From positions 1,984,001 to 2,048,000 of the forward strand of contig NZ_CP054052.1 of assembly GCF_013283835.1 (NCBI RefSeq): a stretch of 64,000 nucleotides of DNA, given 5' to 3'. The stretch's first letter is position 1. Every line of letters begins with the position of its first letter. Of this stretch, positions 35,624 to 44,619 are shown piece by piece. The notes beneath the pieces are model-generated. The model made no database searches. It worked only from the letters and a program-made list of their open reading frames with translations, and was not told where the DNA came from. The translations under genes were made by a program, and so were the position numbers. Source of the stretch: Poseidonibacter lekithochrous (GTDB lineage Bacteria; Campylobacterota; Campylobacteria; Campylobacterales; Arcobacteraceae).

Positions 35624-36303
35624 TACGCAGCTGGATTATATAATCTGTTATTTACAAAAGGACTATTTTGTAAAGAAGCTAATGTTTTTGCACCGGCAAG
35701 TACAGCTAAATCAACTAATGGCTCAAGTAAAATAACACTCATATAAGCAGCACCAAAAGAGAATACAGAAGTTAAGTTTTCAGCACCAAAACCTTGACCG
35801 TATAATGCCCAGAATGCAACCCATGTAACAATACCACCTTGGTAAACTACAGATAATTTTAATGCATCAGTATATTTAATATCTTTGTATGCAATATTTT
35901 GAGGAATGATTTTATTCGCTAAGTAAGACATTGCAAATAAAGGCATTAATAAAGTAGTTACATTAGCTCCATATTGTGGTAAATCAAATGGTGCAAAGAA
36001 TAATCCTTGGATTAATAAACCAAATGCTAAACCAAATGCAGCAGCACCAGCTCCAAGTACTAAGAAAAGAGTTGAACCTAAAATTAAATGAACCTCAGAA
36101 ACTCCTACAGCTTGGTGTGGGAATACTTCAAAGAACATAAATACTAAGATAGTAGCCATAACTGTTTTTGCAACAGTAGGAACTAATCCAGATTTTTTAA
36201 TACTGTCAATTGCTAATTTACCAGCAATACCAAATGAAACTGCAGCAGTTCCATAACTTAAAACCATTTTCGCACCGTGTACGATTCCTTCTTCTATATG
36301 CAT
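35623..36303 (-). CDS. cbiM: cobalt transport protein, ECF-type permease component
   Basis: 226 residues and about six or seven membrane helices. MHIEEGIVHG at the N-terminus contributes the metal-binding amine/His of CbiM/NikM proteins. EVFPHQAVGVSEVHLILGST and LAFGLLIQGLFFAPFDLPQY are family blocks. It supplies cobalt to CbiK, encoded just after it. No cbiN, cbiQ or cbiO is present in the window; a lone CbiM can work only with partners encoded elsewhere. The leader upstream is long and unusually G+C-rich at 36421-36470. Confidence 0.87.
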   Translation of the reverse strand: MHIEEGIVHGAKMVLSYGTAAVSFGIAGKLAIDSIKKSGLVPTVAKTVMATILVFMFFEVFPHQAVGVSEVHLILGSTLFLVLGAGAAAFGLAFGLLIQGLFFAPFDLPQYGANVTTLLMPLFAMSYLANKIIPQNIAYKDIKYTDALKLSVVYQGGIVTWVAFWALYGQGFGAENLTSVFSFGAAYMSVILLEPLVDLAVLAGAKTLASLQNSPFVNNRLYNPAA

Positions 36304-36420
36304 AGAAAATCCTTATGTTTTAGTTTAAAATAATAAAAAAGTTTAATTAATTTGTTTATTAATAATTAATTACAATAATTGTGTGATTGTGTTAAAAAAA
36401 GTGTTTATTTGATAATAATT

Positions 36421-36470
36421 GGGGGATCAAGCGAGCTTATCTTGTTTTCGTAAGCTGTCTTATGGTATAA
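36421..36470 (-). other. G+C-richer hairpin segment in the cbiM/cbiA intergenic region
   Basis: Within a 304-bp A/T-rich gap this 50-bp block stands out for its G and C. Read on the reverse strand it has AGCTTA...TAAGCT with an 11-nt loop, followed by CGCTTGATCCCCC, and it starts just after a TTATACC that could be a -10 box. It could be the 5' end of a structured cbiM leader. It lacks the conserved core of a cobalamin riboswitch, and I do not assign it to a known class. Confidence 0.35.
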
Positions 36471-36518
36471 CATATTAATTTCAATTTTAGATAATTTATT
36501 TATTGTCGAGAACATCGC

Positions 36519-36552
36519 AATTGTTGACAATTTAAAATATCGTTTATTATAC
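36519..36552 (+). promoter_or_regulatory. promoter of the cbiA operon with overlapping palindrome
   Basis: TTGACA (36524-36529), a 17-nt spacer and TTATAC (36547-36552) form a near-consensus promoter, unusual here because most promoters lack a -35. The -35 lies inside AATTGT-tg-ACAATT (36519-36532), a perfect 6-2-6 palindrome suited to a repressor. The leader is about 50 nt and RBS AGAGG precedes ATG 36608. Confidence 0.6.
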
Positions 36553-36607
36553 CCTCGTAGATTCTTCATACCCGTATTTTAACTAAAAAAAATAACAAAG
36601 AGGTAAA

Positions 36608-37873
36608 ATGAAGGCTTTATGTGTTAGTGCTATATCTTCAAATGAAGGTAAAACACTCCTAACTACCGCACTTTTGCAAAATTTCAAAAAAAGCGTAAGA
36701 GCTTATAAAATAGGTCCAGATTATATTGACCCACAATTCCATAAAGCAATTTCAAAAAGAGATTCTGTAAACCTAGATTCTTTTATTATGAATGAAAATC
36801 AAGTTAATTGGATTTTTAATAAATACAATGACCAAGATATTTCAATACTTGAAGGAGTAATGGGATTTTATGATGGAATGGACAAAGGCTCATCAGCTTA
36901 TGATGTAACAAAAGCTTTAAATGTTCCAACTGTTTTATTACTAGATGGATCTGGTTCTTATATTACAATTTCTGCAGTTCTTAAGGGATTAAAAACTTAT
37001 AAAGATGATAATACTATTAAAGCAGTTGTTTTAAATAAACTATCTTCATCTATGCATTTTGCTCTTATTAAAAAACAAATAGAGAGTGATTTTGATGATG
37101 TTGCAGTTTTAGGTTGGATAAAAAAAGATTTACCAGCACTTAAAGAAACACATTTAGGTTTAGACCTAGTTGATGCAAATGAAGAATTACTTGAAAATAT
37201 TTCTAATGAAATACTAGAAAATATTGATTTAGAAAAATTAGAAGAAATTTCACACTTCCAATCAAAACAAACTTCAGATTATCCTTTTGATACTTTTTCA
37301 AAAGTTAATAAAAAAATATCTATTATAAAAGATAAAAACTTTTCATTTATTTACCATGACAATATAGAGTTCTTAAAAGAATTGTTTGAACAAGTAGAAT
37401 TTATTGATTCTACTAAAGATGAAGTAATTAGCCAAGACAGTGATATTGTATATATTCCTGGTGGGTATGTAGAAACTACTGAATCATATAATAGAATTAA
37501 AAACTCTAATAAATTTAAACAATCTCTAATTTCCCATGCTCAATCAAAACATATATATGCTGAATGTGCAGGATTATTGTATTTAGGTAAAAGCGTAGAT
37601 GAAAAACAGATGTCAAATATATTAGATGTTGAATTTACACTTACACAAAAAAGAACTAGATTAGGATATTACTACTCTAGTGCTGGCCTTAAGGGCCATG
37701 CATTTCATTACACAAAACCCATAGATACAAAAGATGGGATTGATATTTTAAGTAAAAAGCCTTCGGGCAAAGGTGAGTATGGGAGTTGGAAATCTAATAA
37801 AATATTTGGAACATACTTACACACAATGTTTAGAAACAACACAAATTATATAAAGGATTATTTTGGAATTTAA
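36608..37873 (+). CDS. cbiA: cobyrinate a,c-diamide synthase
   Basis: 421 residues. The N-terminal ATP-binding domain begins VSAISSNEGKTLLTTALL, followed by KIGPDYIDPQFH and the LEGVMGFYDGMDKGSSAYDV block. The C-terminal glutamine amidotransferase domain has the nucleophile in HIYAECAGLLYLG and the acid/His pair near GHAFHY. It amidates carboxylates a and c of cobyrinate. First gene of the + strand operon; the next start (TTG 37863) overlaps its 3' end by 11 nt. Confidence 0.92.
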   Translation: MKALCVSAISSNEGKTLLTTALLQNFKKSVRAYKIGPDYIDPQFHKAISKRDSVNLDSFIMNENQVNWIFNKYNDQDISILEGVMGFYDGMDKGSSAYDVTKALNVPTVLLLDGSGSYITISAVLKGLKTYKDDNTIKAVVLNKLSSSMHFALIKKQIESDFDDVAVLGWIKKDLPALKETHLGLDLVDANEELLENISNEILENIDLEKLEEISHFQSKQTSDYPFDTFSKVNKKISIIKDKNFSFIYHDNIEFLKELFEQVEFIDSTKDEVISQDSDIVYIPGGYVETTESYNRIKNSNKFKQSLISHAQSKHIYAECAGLLYLGKSVDEKQMSNILDVEFTLTQKRTRLGYYYSSAGLKGHAFHYTKPIDTKDGIDILSKKPSGKGEYGSWKSNKIFGTYLHTMFRNNTNYIKDYFGI

Positions 37874-38573
37874 AAGAGAAGAGCCACCAATTAATATTGG
37901 AGCAGATATTTCAGTAAGATCATTTGAAATGATTGAAGAAGAGTTAAAAGATTATGCTAAAGCAGATGAGTTCTCATATGAACAAAGAGAAGTTATTGCA
38001 AGACTTATTCATACAACTACTTGTTTTGAAGAAGTTTTAGACAATATTTACTTTTCAGATAATTCTATTGAGAAAATTCAAGGACTATTAAAAAACAAAG
38101 CTAAAATCATTGTTGATGTAAACATGATCAAAGTTGGTCTTAGTGATTTCTATTTAAAACAATACGAAACTGATGTTGTTTGTTATATTAATGAACCATT
38201 CACTTATGAAATGGCTGAGAAAAATAAAACTACTAGATCTTATGCTGCTGTTGTAGAAGCTATCAAAAAGCATAAAGACGAACCAATGGTATTAGCTTGT
38301 GGAAATGCTCCTACTTTTATTTATGCAGCAATTAATACATTATTAGAAGAAGGTGTAGATTTAAAAAATGTAGCACTTCTTTTATTCCCTGTTGGATTTG
38401 TAAATGTTGTTGAGTCAAAAGATTATGGAAGAAGATTTTGTGATCATTTTGATGTTGCAGGAATTATTATGCAAGGAAGATTTGGAAGCTCAACTATGAC
38501 AGTTGCAACACTTCATGCTATTTTCAAATTAATCAAAGATTATGATGGAAGCGAAAAGTACAATGGAAAATAA
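37863..38573 (+). CDS. cbiC: precorrin-8X / cobalt-precorrin-8 methylmutase
   Basis: 236 residues from TTG 37863 inside the cbiA end. The family core is present: EEPPINIGADISVRSFEMIE at the N-terminus, the catalytic His in ARLIHTTTCFE (about residue 56), DVNMIKVGLS and the VVLACGNAPTFIYAAI-type stretch. It moves the C11 methyl to C12, giving cobyrinate. It overlaps the next gene by up to 32 nt. Confidence 0.92.
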   Translation: MEFKREEPPINIGADISVRSFEMIEEELKDYAKADEFSYEQREVIARLIHTTTCFEEVLDNIYFSDNSIEKIQGLLKNKAKIIVDVNMIKVGLSDFYLKQYETDVVCYINEPFTYEMAEKNKTTRSYAAVVEAIKKHKDEPMVLACGNAPTFIYAAINTLLEEGVDLKNVALLLFPVGFVNVVESKDYGRRFCDHFDVAGIIMQGRFGSSTMTVATLHAIFKLIKDYDGSEKYNGK

Positions 38574-39042
38574 ATTACAAGACTTAACTACAGAAAAAAA
38601 CATCAATATGATGGGTTCTGAAGTAGTTGATGGATTTGCTTGTAAACCAAAAAAACTTGTACCTAATAAACCTATTATGCACTTTAAAACACATATCTTT
38701 ATTTGTAACGATGGAAGATGTGGTGGAGCTCATAAAAATGATGAGGTAGCAGCAGAGTTAAGAGATATTTTAAAAGAAGTAAATCTTGCAAAAGGTGAAA
38801 CAAGAATCAAAATATCTAGAACAGGTTGTTTTGGAGCTTGTAGATTCAGATCAGTTGCTAATATTTTTGAAAATACAAGAGCTAATGGTTATGAACCAAA
38901 CAATAACCTATGGCTTAGAAATATTCATAAATATACAAAAGAGCAATGGGTTGAATTATTTCATGCATTAGCTGAAAATAAAAATATAGATGATTTACCA
39001 TTTAAACAAGTTCCAATAAGTGAACCATCAACATATAAATAA
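38542..39042 (+). CDS. [2Fe-2S] thioredoxin-like ferredoxin of the cobalamin locus
   Basis: 166 residues from ATG 38542, or 159 from ATG 38563; neither has a clear ribosome site and both lie inside cbiC. The core is a NuoE/thioredoxin-like ferredoxin: THIFICNDGRCGGAHKN and SRTGCFGACRFRSVANIFEN give four cysteines (Cx4C and Cx3C). A C-terminal tail of about 45 residues has YTKEQWVELFHALAENKNID. It lies between cbiC and cbiD with overlaps on both sides, so it probably supplies electrons to a redox step of the pathway (inference; the reductase CbiJ is the one not seen here). Confidence 0.82.
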   Translation: MMEAKSTMENKLQDLTTEKNINMMGSEVVDGFACKPKKLVPNKPIMHFKTHIFICNDGRCGGAHKNDEVAAELRDILKEVNLAKGETRIKISRTGCFGACRFRSVANIFENTRANGYEPNNNLWLRNIHKYTKEQWVELFHALAENKNIDDLPFKQVPISEPSTYK

Positions 39043-40082
39043 TGCCTAAAAAACAAGAAGAAGAAAAAAGAGTTTTAAGAAAAGGTCTAACGACTGGAGT
39101 TCATGCTACATTAGCTTTTTCAAAAGCACTAGAAGCATTTCTTATTACAAAAGAGCCAAGTGTTACAATGATAAATAAAATCGATAACGATGATTTAGAT
39201 GTAACAAAAGGCTGTGAGATAGTAATAAATGTGAGTGATAAAAAAGCTGATTTAATGGTAAGTGAGGTAGAACACAAACCTCAAGAATCAAGTGTGGGCA
39301 CAAATAAATTGTATATTTATGCAGGTATTGGTGTTGGAGTGGTAACAAAAAAGGGGCTTAAGATATCTCCAGATTTTCCGGCTATTAACCCAGTACCCCT
39401 GGAGAATATACAAAATGTTTTTTTAAGACAAGTAGAGGAATATCATAATCTTACTATTCATTGTACTGTTTCAGTTACAAATGGAGAAGAGATTGCAAAA
39501 CAAACTGCAAACTCAAAAGTAGGAGTACTTGGTGGTATCTCTATATTAGGAACATCTGGAATTGTAAAACCAGTATCTAGTACTGCTTATATTGATTCTG
39601 TTAAAACAGAAATTGAGTTTGCAAAACAAAATGGTTTTGAACCTCTTATTTTTACTCTTGGAAACTCTGCTTTTAGAGTATCAAAAGAGCGATATGTAGA
39701 AGAGCAAATAGTAGAAGTAGCAAACTTTGTATATGACTCAATAGAAATAGCAAGTGAACTTGAAGTTAAACAAGTGAAGTTTGTATGTGGTATTGGAAAA
39801 ATGACTAAAGTCTATCAAGGTTTTAAAAATACCCATAATAGATTTGGGGTTATTGACTTTGTCTTATTACAAAAACATATAGAAGAAGAACTGGGATACA
39901 AAGTAGACATTGAATCTACAAAAACAGTAAAAGGTATATCTCAAGAGTTAGACAAAATCGGACTTATTGATGATTTATACACGATGATTACAAGAAAAGC
40001 AAATGAACAAATAAAAGAATGGTTTCCAAAGTCAAATGTGGAAGCTATTATATTAGAACAAAGGGAGGTTACTGGATGGTAA
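39042..40082 (+). CDS. cbiD: cobalt-precorrin-5B C1-methyltransferase
   Basis: 346 residues. The CbiD start motif LRKGLTTGVHATLAFSKALE is present, with His where most have Cys-Ala. AGIGVGVVTKKGLKISP and the FTLGNSAFRVSKERY region follow. CbiD methylates C1 only in the anaerobic (early cobalt) branch, so it helps fix the pathway type. The start overlaps the ferredoxin stop (TAATG). Confidence 0.92.
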   Translation: MPKKQEEEKRVLRKGLTTGVHATLAFSKALEAFLITKEPSVTMINKIDNDDLDVTKGCEIVINVSDKKADLMVSEVEHKPQESSVGTNKLYIYAGIGVGVVTKKGLKISPDFPAINPVPLENIQNVFLRQVEEYHNLTIHCTVSVTNGEEIAKQTANSKVGVLGGISILGTSGIVKPVSSTAYIDSVKTEIEFAKQNGFEPLIFTLGNSAFRVSKERYVEEQIVEVANFVYDSIEIASELEVKQVKFVCGIGKMTKVYQGFKNTHNRFGVIDFVLLQKHIEEELGYKVDIESTKTVKGISQELDKIGLIDDLYTMITRKANEQIKEWFPKSNVEAIILEQREVTGW

Positions 40083-41257
40083 CTATTGCTGGAAATGGAA
40101 TGGGTGCTTATGATTTCACTAATCTAGAATTAAACTTCTGCGATTATGACAAAATCATTTGTGACCAAAACTTTACTGAAAATGGCAGAACAATTTTAAA
40201 ACTAAAGTTTAAAGATGCCAAAGAGTATATATTAGAAAACTATGAAAAAGAGAATATCTTATATGTAGTTACAGGTTCACCTCTATTTTTCTCTGCGGGG
40301 ACTTTAATAGCTAAAAGGCTTCCACGTGATCAAGTAAAGATGATAAATAATACTTCATCTAAGACTTATCTATTAGAGAAAGTATTCGTATCTGAGACTG
40401 ATGTGAGTGTAGTATCTATACATGGAAGAACTGCTATAGACTTGACTGAGTTTATGAATAAAAAATATACATTTGTAGTATGTGATAAAAACTCTATTTC
40501 AAGATTACAAGAAGCTATAGAGTTTTACAAAGTTGGTAATATAAATACTACTATAGGTTATAAGCTTGGATATGAAGATGAGATTATAGAAGAAGTTAAC
40601 CTATTTGATTTTGATGATAAAAAGTTTGATTTAGAACAACCTTTTGTATTACTACTTCAAAGAAACTTTGAGCATAAGAAAAATGTATGTGATGATTTAG
40701 AGTTTGAAACTGAACGTGGAATGATTACAAAGAAATACAAAAGACACTTAAGCTTACAAAACTTAGATTTAGAACCAAATCAGCTTTTATGGGATATAGG
40801 TGCAGGAAGTGGTTCTTGTGGTATAGAAGCATATAAAAGATACAAAGTAAAAACTATATTCTTTGAGAAGAACGAAACAAGAGTTGAATTCATCAAAGCA
40901 AACTTGACTGCTCATCATGTAAGTGATTGTAAACTTTATGTAGGTGAAGCACAAGAGATATACCCTACTTTAGAGCAAAACCCACAAAGAATCTTTGTAG
41001 GTGGTGGTGGAGAGAAAGTAATTGATACTTTGCCATATCTATATGAAAGACTAGATGTAAACGGAATAATGCTAATTAACGCTATTACATTAAAACACCT
41101 GAGCCAAATGATAAGTGTTTTAAATGAAGCAAAAATAGAATATGACACTCACTCTATTTCTCTTACTACTTATAAGGGTAAGTTAAATCTAGTAGAGCCT
41201 GAACGTCAACTATTCCAATTAAAAATATATAAGAAGAATAAAGAAGAGGAAGTATAA
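40076..41257 (+). CDS. cbiET: bifunctional cobalt-precorrin-6B C5/C15-methyltransferase and decarboxylase (CbiE-CbiT fusion)
   Basis: 393 residues from ATG 40076; a strong GGAGG at 40064-40068 is 7 nt upstream, which rules out the longer frame from 40019. The N-terminal CbiE half begins MVTIAGNGMGAYDFTNLELN. The C-terminal CbiT half has a Rossmann methyltransferase motif LLWDIGAGSGSCGIEAYKRY. It methylates C5 and C15 and removes the acetate carboxyl at C12. It overlaps cbiD by 7 nt. Confidence 0.92.
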   Translation: MVTIAGNGMGAYDFTNLELNFCDYDKIICDQNFTENGRTILKLKFKDAKEYILENYEKENILYVVTGSPLFFSAGTLIAKRLPRDQVKMINNTSSKTYLLEKVFVSETDVSVVSIHGRTAIDLTEFMNKKYTFVVCDKNSISRLQEAIEFYKVGNINTTIGYKLGYEDEIIEEVNLFDFDDKKFDLEQPFVLLLQRNFEHKKNVCDDLEFETERGMITKKYKRHLSLQNLDLEPNQLLWDIGAGSGSCGIEAYKRYKVKTIFFEKNETRVEFIKANLTAHHVSDCKLYVGEAQEIYPTLEQNPQRIFVGGGGEKVIDTLPYLYERLDVNGIMLINAITLKHLSQMISVLNEAKIEYDTHSISLTTYKGKLNLVEPERQLFQLKIYKKNKEEEV

Positions 41258-41259
41258 AT

Positions 41260-42036
41260 ATGATTTATTTTATAGGTGCAGGTCCTGGGGATCCTGATTT
41301 AGTTACAGTAAAAGCACAAAAGATTTTACAAAAAGCAGATGCTGTTTTATATACAGGTTCATTAGTACCAAAAGAAGTACTATCTTGGTGTAAAGAAGAT
41401 GCTATTGTAGAAGATTCTCAAGGTATGAAATATCCTGAAATTTTTGAGTTCTTAGAAAAACATCAAGACAAACTTGTAGCTAGAGTACATACTGGCGATC
41501 CTTCTATTTATTCTACTATTGCAAAACAAATTGAGCATTTAAAAGAGCAAAATATTGAATACTCTGTAATTCCTGGTATTACTGCGGCATTTGGTGCGGC
41601 GGCTTCTTTAGGTATCGAATATACAATTCCTGGGGTTTCACAAACTGTAATACTTTCAAGAGTAGAAGGGAAAACTCCAAATCCTGAAAAACTAGAGAAT
41701 ATCTTAGCTTGTAAGAATTCATCATTGGCTTTTTACTTATCAATTTTATTACTTAAGAAACTAAAGAAAACAGCATTAGAGATGGACTACAGTCCTGATA
41801 CTCCTTGTTGGGTAATTGAGAAAGCTACATGGGCTGAAGAGAAGATCTATAAAGGAACTATCTCAAATATTCACGAACAAGTAGGACATATTAGAGGTGT
41901 AGCTCTTATTTTATTTGGAGATTACTTACATCAAAAAGAAACAGAAGAGTCTCATCTTTATGTAAAACCACTTGTAAAAGAAGTAGAAGCTAAAAAAGAG
42001 ATAAGAAAGAAAAAAAAGGAAGAAGCAAATGGATAA
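41260..42036 (+). CDS. cbiF: precorrin-4 / cobalt-precorrin-4 C11-methyltransferase
   Basis: 258 residues, tetrapyrrole methylase: MIYFIGAGPGDPDLVTVKAQ, VARVHTGDPSIYSTIAKQIE near residue 80, VIPGITAAFGAAASLGIEYT and the C-terminal RGVALILFGDYL. The Lys/Glu-rich tail is typical of linkers. It adds the C11 methyl. The start lies 2 nt after cbiET, and cbiG overlaps its end by 8 nt. Confidence 0.92.
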   Translation: MIYFIGAGPGDPDLVTVKAQKILQKADAVLYTGSLVPKEVLSWCKEDAIVEDSQGMKYPEIFEFLEKHQDKLVARVHTGDPSIYSTIAKQIEHLKEQNIEYSVIPGITAAFGAAASLGIEYTIPGVSQTVILSRVEGKTPNPEKLENILACKNSSLAFYLSILLLKKLKKTALEMDYSPDTPCWVIEKATWAEEKIYKGTISNIHEQVGHIRGVALILFGDYLHQKETEESHLYVKPLVKEVEAKKEIRKKKKEEANG

Positions 42037-43045
42037 ACTAAAAATTGCAGTAGTTACAATCAACCAGCCAAGTTTAACAGCTGCTTGTAACCTAGTACCA
42101 TATTTACATGATTACCATGTAGATGTATTTGGAAAAAAAGATTTAGAACATAACTTAGAGCATTTAAACCTATATGGAAAAATCGATGAGATTATGCAAC
42201 CAGCATGGGAAGGTTATGATGCAATTGTTTGTATCTTAGCTATGGGAGCAGTTGTTAGAAAGATTGCACCATTCTTAAAAGACAAAGCAACAGACCCAGC
42301 TGTAATCGTAATCAATTTAGCATTAGACAAAATCGTACCATTACTAAGTGGACACTTAGGTGGAGCAAATGAGCTAAGTGACACAATCGCTTCTAGAATT
42401 GAAGGTTGTGTAAACTTCGTATCAACAGCAACGGATCAGACTAAAACATTAGCCTTTGAGATGTTTGCTAAAAAAAATGATTTAGAAATTCATAACTTAA
42501 AAGAGTTAGCTCTAATCTCAAACTCTCTTTTAAATAAAAAAGATGTTGAGGTTCTAACTTGTGAAGCTATCTACGAAACTATTCCAAATAAAAAGAACTT
42601 AACAAGAGTAGAAGAACAAACAAGTGAGTTATGTGTGAATATTACTCCTTTTGATAGCCCTCTTCTTACTTTTAAACCTAAGGTATTTTTAGGAATTGGA
42701 TGTAATAGAGATACATCTTGCAAAGATATTGAAGCTGGATTTTTATGGTTTTTAAAAGAGCATAAATTAAAAGTTGAGCAAATAGAAAACATAGCATCTT
42801 TTGAAGCAAAGGCTGATGAGGTAGGATTATTAGAGTTTGCAAAGAAATATAACTTTGATATTCAATTCTATAATGAAGAACAGATAAATGCGCTTCAAGG
42901 TGAATTTAGTCCATCGCAAGCTACTAAGTTCTTCGGACTTAAAGGAGTTAGTGAACCTTCTTCAATTTTATCATCAAAATACAATGAATTAATTATTCCA
43001 AAAAATGTATATGAGAAAAAAATTACAATTGCAGCTGCAGTATAA
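42029..43045 (+). CDS. cbiG: cobalt-precorrin-5A hydrolase
   Basis: 338 residues. The CbiG core has CILAMGAVVRKIAPFLKDKA followed by DPAVIVINLALDKIVPLLSG and HLGGANELSDTIAS, then a C-terminal domain starting near VFLGIGCNRDTSCKDIEAGF. It opens the ring lactone and releases acetaldehyde in the anaerobic branch, before CbiD acts. Its presence with CbiD confirms the early-cobalt route. Confidence 0.92.
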   Translation: MDKLKIAVVTINQPSLTAACNLVPYLHDYHVDVFGKKDLEHNLEHLNLYGKIDEIMQPAWEGYDAIVCILAMGAVVRKIAPFLKDKATDPAVIVINLALDKIVPLLSGHLGGANELSDTIASRIEGCVNFVSTATDQTKTLAFEMFAKKNDLEIHNLKELALISNSLLNKKDVEVLTCEAIYETIPNKKNLTRVEEQTSELCVNITPFDSPLLTFKPKVFLGIGCNRDTSCKDIEAGFLWFLKEHKLKVEQIENIASFEAKADEVGLLEFAKKYNFDIQFYNEEQINALQGEFSPSQATKFFGLKGVSEPSSILSSKYNELIIPKNVYEKKITIAAAV

Positions 43046-43086
43046 AAAAGAAATATAAAAAAATATAAAGAAAACAGGAAACAAAA

Positions 43087-43878
43087 ATGGCAAAGAAATT
43101 ATATATCGTATCAACAGGTGCAGGTGGGTTAGACTATATCTCACCAGCAGCACTAAGAGCTCTTAAAGAGTGTGAAGTAGTAGTATCTTATAGTAAATAT
43201 GCTAGAGAATTGGGAAGTCTTATAGAGGGTAAAGAATTATTTACATCTGGAATGACTCATGAGATTGCAAGATGTGGACAAGCTATTGATTATGCGGAGC
43301 AAGGAAAAACAACTTGTATTCTTTCTAATGGAGATGTAAACGTATATGGTATGGCTACACTTGTAACTGAACTTATGGAAGAGAGAGATTTATGGGATGA
43401 AATCGAAGTTATTTCACTTCCTGGTGTTACTTCATTCTTAGCAGCAGCTTCAAAAGCCGGAGCTCCTGTATCTCAAGATTTCTCTATTATCTCATTATCT
43501 GATAGACTTACAGATATTAACCTAATTGACAAAAGAGTAAAAGCAGCACTTAATTGTGACTTTGTAACTGGAATTTATAATCCAAAATCAAAGAAGAGAA
43601 TCTTACCTTACCAAAACTTTATGGCAGCACTTAAAGATGGATACCAAGATAGAATCGCAATTATTGCTTCAAATGTAGGAAGAGAAGGAAAAGAAAAGAT
43701 TACAATCACAACTGCTCAAGATTTAATCGATCAAGATATAGAACACCCAGAAGTTACTATGTCAACACTAATCATCATTTGTAACTCAAATGCAAGATTA
43801 ACTAAAAACAATCTAGTATTAACTCCTAGAGGGTATTTAAATAAATATGAATTATCTGGTGAGTTAAAAGCTAAATAG
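43087..43878 (+). CDS. cbiH: precorrin-3B / cobalt-factor-III C17-methyltransferase
   Basis: 263 residues, tetrapyrrole methylase: KKLYIVSTGAGGLDYISPAA, CILSNGDVNVYGMATLVTEL, ISLPGVTSFLAAASKAGAPV and the CbiH-specific CDFVTGIYNPKSKKR. It contracts the ring while methylating C17. Last gene of the cbiA operon, 41 nt after cbiG, followed by a terminator. Confidence 0.92.
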   Translation: MAKKLYIVSTGAGGLDYISPAALRALKECEVVVSYSKYARELGSLIEGKELFTSGMTHEIARCGQAIDYAEQGKTTCILSNGDVNVYGMATLVTELMEERDLWDEIEVISLPGVTSFLAAASKAGAPVSQDFSIISLSDRLTDINLIDKRVKAALNCDFVTGIYNPKSKKRILPYQNFMAALKDGYQDRIAIIASNVGREGKEKITITTAQDLIDQDIEHPEVTMSTLIIICNSNARLTKNNLVLTPRGYLNKYELSGELKAK

Positions 43879-43886
43879 TTCTTTGA

Positions 43887-43916
43887 AAGATTAAAAGTCA
43901 CTTGGCTTTTAATCTT
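43887..43916 (+). terminator. terminator of the cbi operon
   Basis: AAGATTAAAAG (43887-43897) pairs with CTTTTAATCTT (43906-43916) around an 8-nt loop, 8 nt after cbiH. T-rich sequence follows. Confidence 0.7.
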
Positions 43917-43947
43917 CAATTTTATAAATCATTTTAAGGACAATTAC

Positions 43948-44535
43948 TTGTTTACTAAATTCAAAGACTTTTTATTTACACATATAGATATAACTCAAGA
44001 AGAATGGAATCTAATAGAATCTAAACTTACTATTTCTACTTATAAAAAAAATGAACATATTTTAAATCATGAAGAAGTTTGTGACAAAATACGATTTATC
44101 AATAGTGGTATTACTCGTATGTATTATTTTGATGAAAATGCAAAAGAGTTTACTTGTCAAATTTCTACTAACTTGGAAGATTATATTATTGATAACTTTG
44201 CTATAGATTACCACAGTTTTACAACTCAAACAAAAAGTATGTCAAATATCGAAGTATTAGAAAATGCAGAGATAGTTGAAATATCTTTTGATGATGTAAA
44301 ATATTTAGCTTCTAAAACTACTGCCTTCGAGCAACTACATACAAAAGTAACTCAACTAATACATGAATCAATGAGAAATGATTTGATAAATGTAAATACA
44401 CTATCAAATGATGAAAGGTATGAGAACTTTATAGAGAAGTATCATTTAGTTCACAAGAATATTCCTCAATACATAATCGCTTCATTTTTAGGCATAACTC
44501 CAGTAGCTCTAAGTAGACTAAAAAAAAGAAAATAG
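43948..44535 (+). CDS. Crp/Fnr family transcriptional regulator
   Basis: 195 residues from TTG 43948 with AAGGA 7 nt upstream. The N-terminal cyclic-nucleotide-binding-type beta-roll (YKKNEHILNHEEVCDKIRFI, TRMYYFDENAKEFTCQI) is followed by a C-terminal HTH (NIPQYIIASFLGITPVALSR). The arrangement is that of the short Crp-like regulators that control redox or nitrosative genes, without Fnr-type N-terminal cysteines. It lies just before the Acg-like gene and may control it (inference). Confidence 0.83.
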   Translation: MFTKFKDFLFTHIDITQEEWNLIESKLTISTYKKNEHILNHEEVCDKIRFINSGITRMYYFDENAKEFTCQISTNLEDYIIDNFAIDYHSFTTQTKSMSNIEVLENAEIVEISFDDVKYLASKTTAFEQLHTKVTQLIHESMRNDLINVNTLSNDERYENFIEKYHLVHKNIPQYIIASFLGITPVALSRLKKRK

Positions 44536-44619
44536 ATACAAAAAATTAACCAAGTATAATGAAATCATTTTTCATTTATTTTATACTTAATTCATAAAAT
44601 AAACAAGAATGGATTTAAA

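Noticed and set aside
36371-36382. ACAATAATTGT palindrome as a second cbi operator
   Set aside because: It is short and made of common A/T words, with half-sites inverted relative to the -35 palindrome; not enough to call.
36304-36607. Cobalamin riboswitch between cbiM and cbiA
   Set aside because: No GCCACTG-type B12 box or the usual multi-stem G/C-rich core is present on either strand; only one hairpin block and a standard promoter were found.
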